From positions 1-7,261 of the forward strand of contig JAESSX010000294.1 of NCBI GenBank assembly GCA_016763915.1: a stretch of 7,261 bases of DNA. Direction: 5' to 3'. The notes below the pieces were generated by a model that ran no database searches, was not told where the DNA came from, and saw nothing but the letters and a program-made list of their open reading frames with translations. The DNA comes from Rhodospirillales bacterium (GTDB lineage: Bacteria; Pseudomonadota; Alphaproteobacteria; Rhodospirillales_A; Casp-alpha2). The stretch's first letter is position 1. Every line of letters begins with the position of its first letter. Positions 6,209-7,261 of the stretch are shown here, one piece after another. The position numbers and the translations under genes are program-made.

Positions 6209-7261
6209 CTATCCGATGCCGCCCGCAACGGAGGAAACAGGCTGTTCCCGGCGGCGGCGAATCAGTTGCAAACCAAGGACGATACCGATCAAAACCAACC
6301 CGACGGGATAGATCAGTTCCTTGGGCGGCTGGCCGACCCGTTCCTCGTCAAACTCGGTCAGGTAATCGCCGATCTCAATCCCGACCTCGTCCGCCAAACC
6401 CTTGGGCGTCAAGTTGGTGACCTCGAAGCGGCCGTCGCCGACCGGCGCCATGCTGATCCCATAACGGGCTTCGGGGCTGGTGTCCTTAATATTAGGCGTG
6501 AACACCCGGTAGAGCTTGAACCGGTCGCCGTATTCGGTGGACCGCGTCAATTTGAACCGGACCGAATAGCCCGGCGTTCCCGACACTTCCCCGGCCACGA
6601 ATTTCGCCGTATCGAACGTGGCGTACTTCGGAACAAACTGGTTCATGACGAAATCGGGCCTGAACAGGCACACGATGATGGCTGCCAGAAGGATGCTTTC
6701 GACAATCGTGGTCTTGATGATGATGTATTGCTGGGTCAGCGATGAAAAACTGAACATTGCCAACAGCGTCACCGCGAAGATCACCAACCCGTGAAAAACG
6801 CTATCGACCCCGACCAGCAGCAATTCTGGATTGAAGATGAAGATGAACGGCAGAATCGCCGTGCGGATATCATAATAAAAGCCCTGAATCCCGGTCTTGA
6901 TGGGATCGGCCCGGGAGATGGCGGCGGCGGCAAACGCCGCCAGGCACACGGGCGGCGTGTCGTCGGCGAGGATGCCGAAGTAGAACACGAACAAGTGCAC
7001 CGCAATCAGCGGCAACACCAGCCCGGACGCCGTTCCCAGTTCGACCAGCACACCGGCCAACAGGGACGCCACGACCAGGTAATTGGCCGTCGTCGGCAGG
7101 CCCATGCCGAGAATTAGGCTGAGGACCGCAGTTAAAATCAGAAGGATGTATACGTTACCGCCGGATATGGCCTCGATCACGCCGACCAGGGCGTTGTTCA
7201 GTCCGGTGGAGCCGACGGCGCCGACGATGATGCCCGCCGCCGCCACGGCGATGGCGATGCC
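6209..7261 (-). CDS. TRAP transporter fused permease, TAXI type, C-terminal part (partial)
   Basis: This gene is open at the right edge; about 350 residues are visible, reading in with GIAIAVAAAGIIVG. It is the C-terminal part of the 4TM/12TM fused DctQM-type permease used by TAXI-TRAP systems, which drive solute import with an ion gradient. Visible family motifs are LILGMGLPTTANYLV and FYFGILADDTPPVCLAAFAAAAIS, followed by several hydrophobic segments (ILPFIFIFNPELLL, LVIFAVTLLAMFSF, ESILLAAIIVCLF). The tail matches the DUF3394-type extension: a soluble, probably periplasmic region, a PDZ-like stretch (6335-6430), and a last membrane helix (IYPVGLVLIGIVLGLQL) ending in RRRR, which places the C-terminus in the cytoplasm. 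The TAXI binding-protein gene would be expected upstream, outside the window. The gene ends in TAG at 6211-6209, with the stress protein's ribosome binding site immediately beyond it. Confidence 0.9.
   Translation of the reverse strand, partial: GIAIAVAAAGIIVGAVGSTGLNNALVGVIEAISGGNVYILLILTAVLSLILGMGLPTTANYLVVASLLAGVLVELGTASGLVLPLIAVHLFVFYFGILADDTPPVCLAAFAAAAISRADPIKTGIQGFYYDIRTAILPFIFIFNPELLLVGVDSVFHGLVIFAVTLLAMFSFSSLTQQYIIIKTTIVESILLAAIIVCLFRPDFVMNQFVPKYATFDTAKFVAGEVSGTPGYSVRFKLTRSTEYGDRFKLYRVFTPNIKDTSPEARYGISMAPVGDGRFEVTNLTPKGLADEVGIEIGDYLTEFDEERVGQPPKELIYPVGLVLIGIVLGLQLIRRRREQPVSSVAGGIG

Noticed and set aside
2467..7261. TRAP binding protein (2467-3840) and TRAP permease (6209-7261) as parts of one transporter
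   Set aside because: They are on opposite strands, separated by unrelated genes, and belong to different TRAP classes (DctP-type binding protein versus TAXI-type fused permease), so a direct partnership is not supported.

Overview
The window looks like the chromosome of a GC-rich alphaproteobacterium, most likely of the Rhodospirillales type. Supporting signs are a DUF2336 protein (a family largely confined to Alphaproteobacteria), a class I cytochrome c of the c2/c550 type, an IspB-like long-chain prenyl synthase, and TRAP-type uptake genes. No phage, insertion sequence, integrase or CRISPR array is visible. The region reads as ordinary core and transport chromosome with a few unusual details.

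Layout, left to right. Positions 12-984 (minus) hold a small DUF2007 gene that overlaps a TrmN6/YfiC-like methyltransferase gene. Divergent from them, 1117-2133 (plus) encodes a polyprenyl diphosphate synthase whose start is fixed by a near-perfect Shine-Dalgarno sequence. A tRNA-Pro(CGG) gene follows at 2240-2316 with its own promoter-like sequence and an intrinsic terminator. Next, 2467-3840 (plus) encodes a TRAP substrate-binding protein of the TakP-like branch. It carries an N-terminal glycine-zipper membrane anchor and a linker of about 110 residues, and it has no adjacent TRAP permease gene. It converges on a DUF2336 gene (3864-5006, minus).

The 268-base divergent region 5007-5274 separates the DUF2336 gene from a small, very basic cytochrome c gene (5275-5652, plus). 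It contains a clear CRP/FNR-type palindrome, a second inverted repeat and promoter-like elements for both directions. A strong bidirectional terminator follows the cytochrome gene. The right end (minus strand, entering from outside the window) is the C-terminal part of a fused TRAP-TAXI permease with a DUF3394-type tail. A UspF/UspG-like universal stress protein gene lies 13 bases behind it, as in other TRAP operons where a stress protein regulates the transporter.

Functionally the window mixes tRNA modification, the quinone side chain, translation, carboxylate-type uptake and electron transfer. The most interesting points are the membrane-tethered TRAP binding protein, the regulatory site between DUF2336 and cytochrome c (at about -41.5 from a possible DUF2336 promoter), the unusually basic cytochrome c, and a PDZ-like segment in the TRAP permease tail. 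I saw no convincing previously undescribed multi-gene system.
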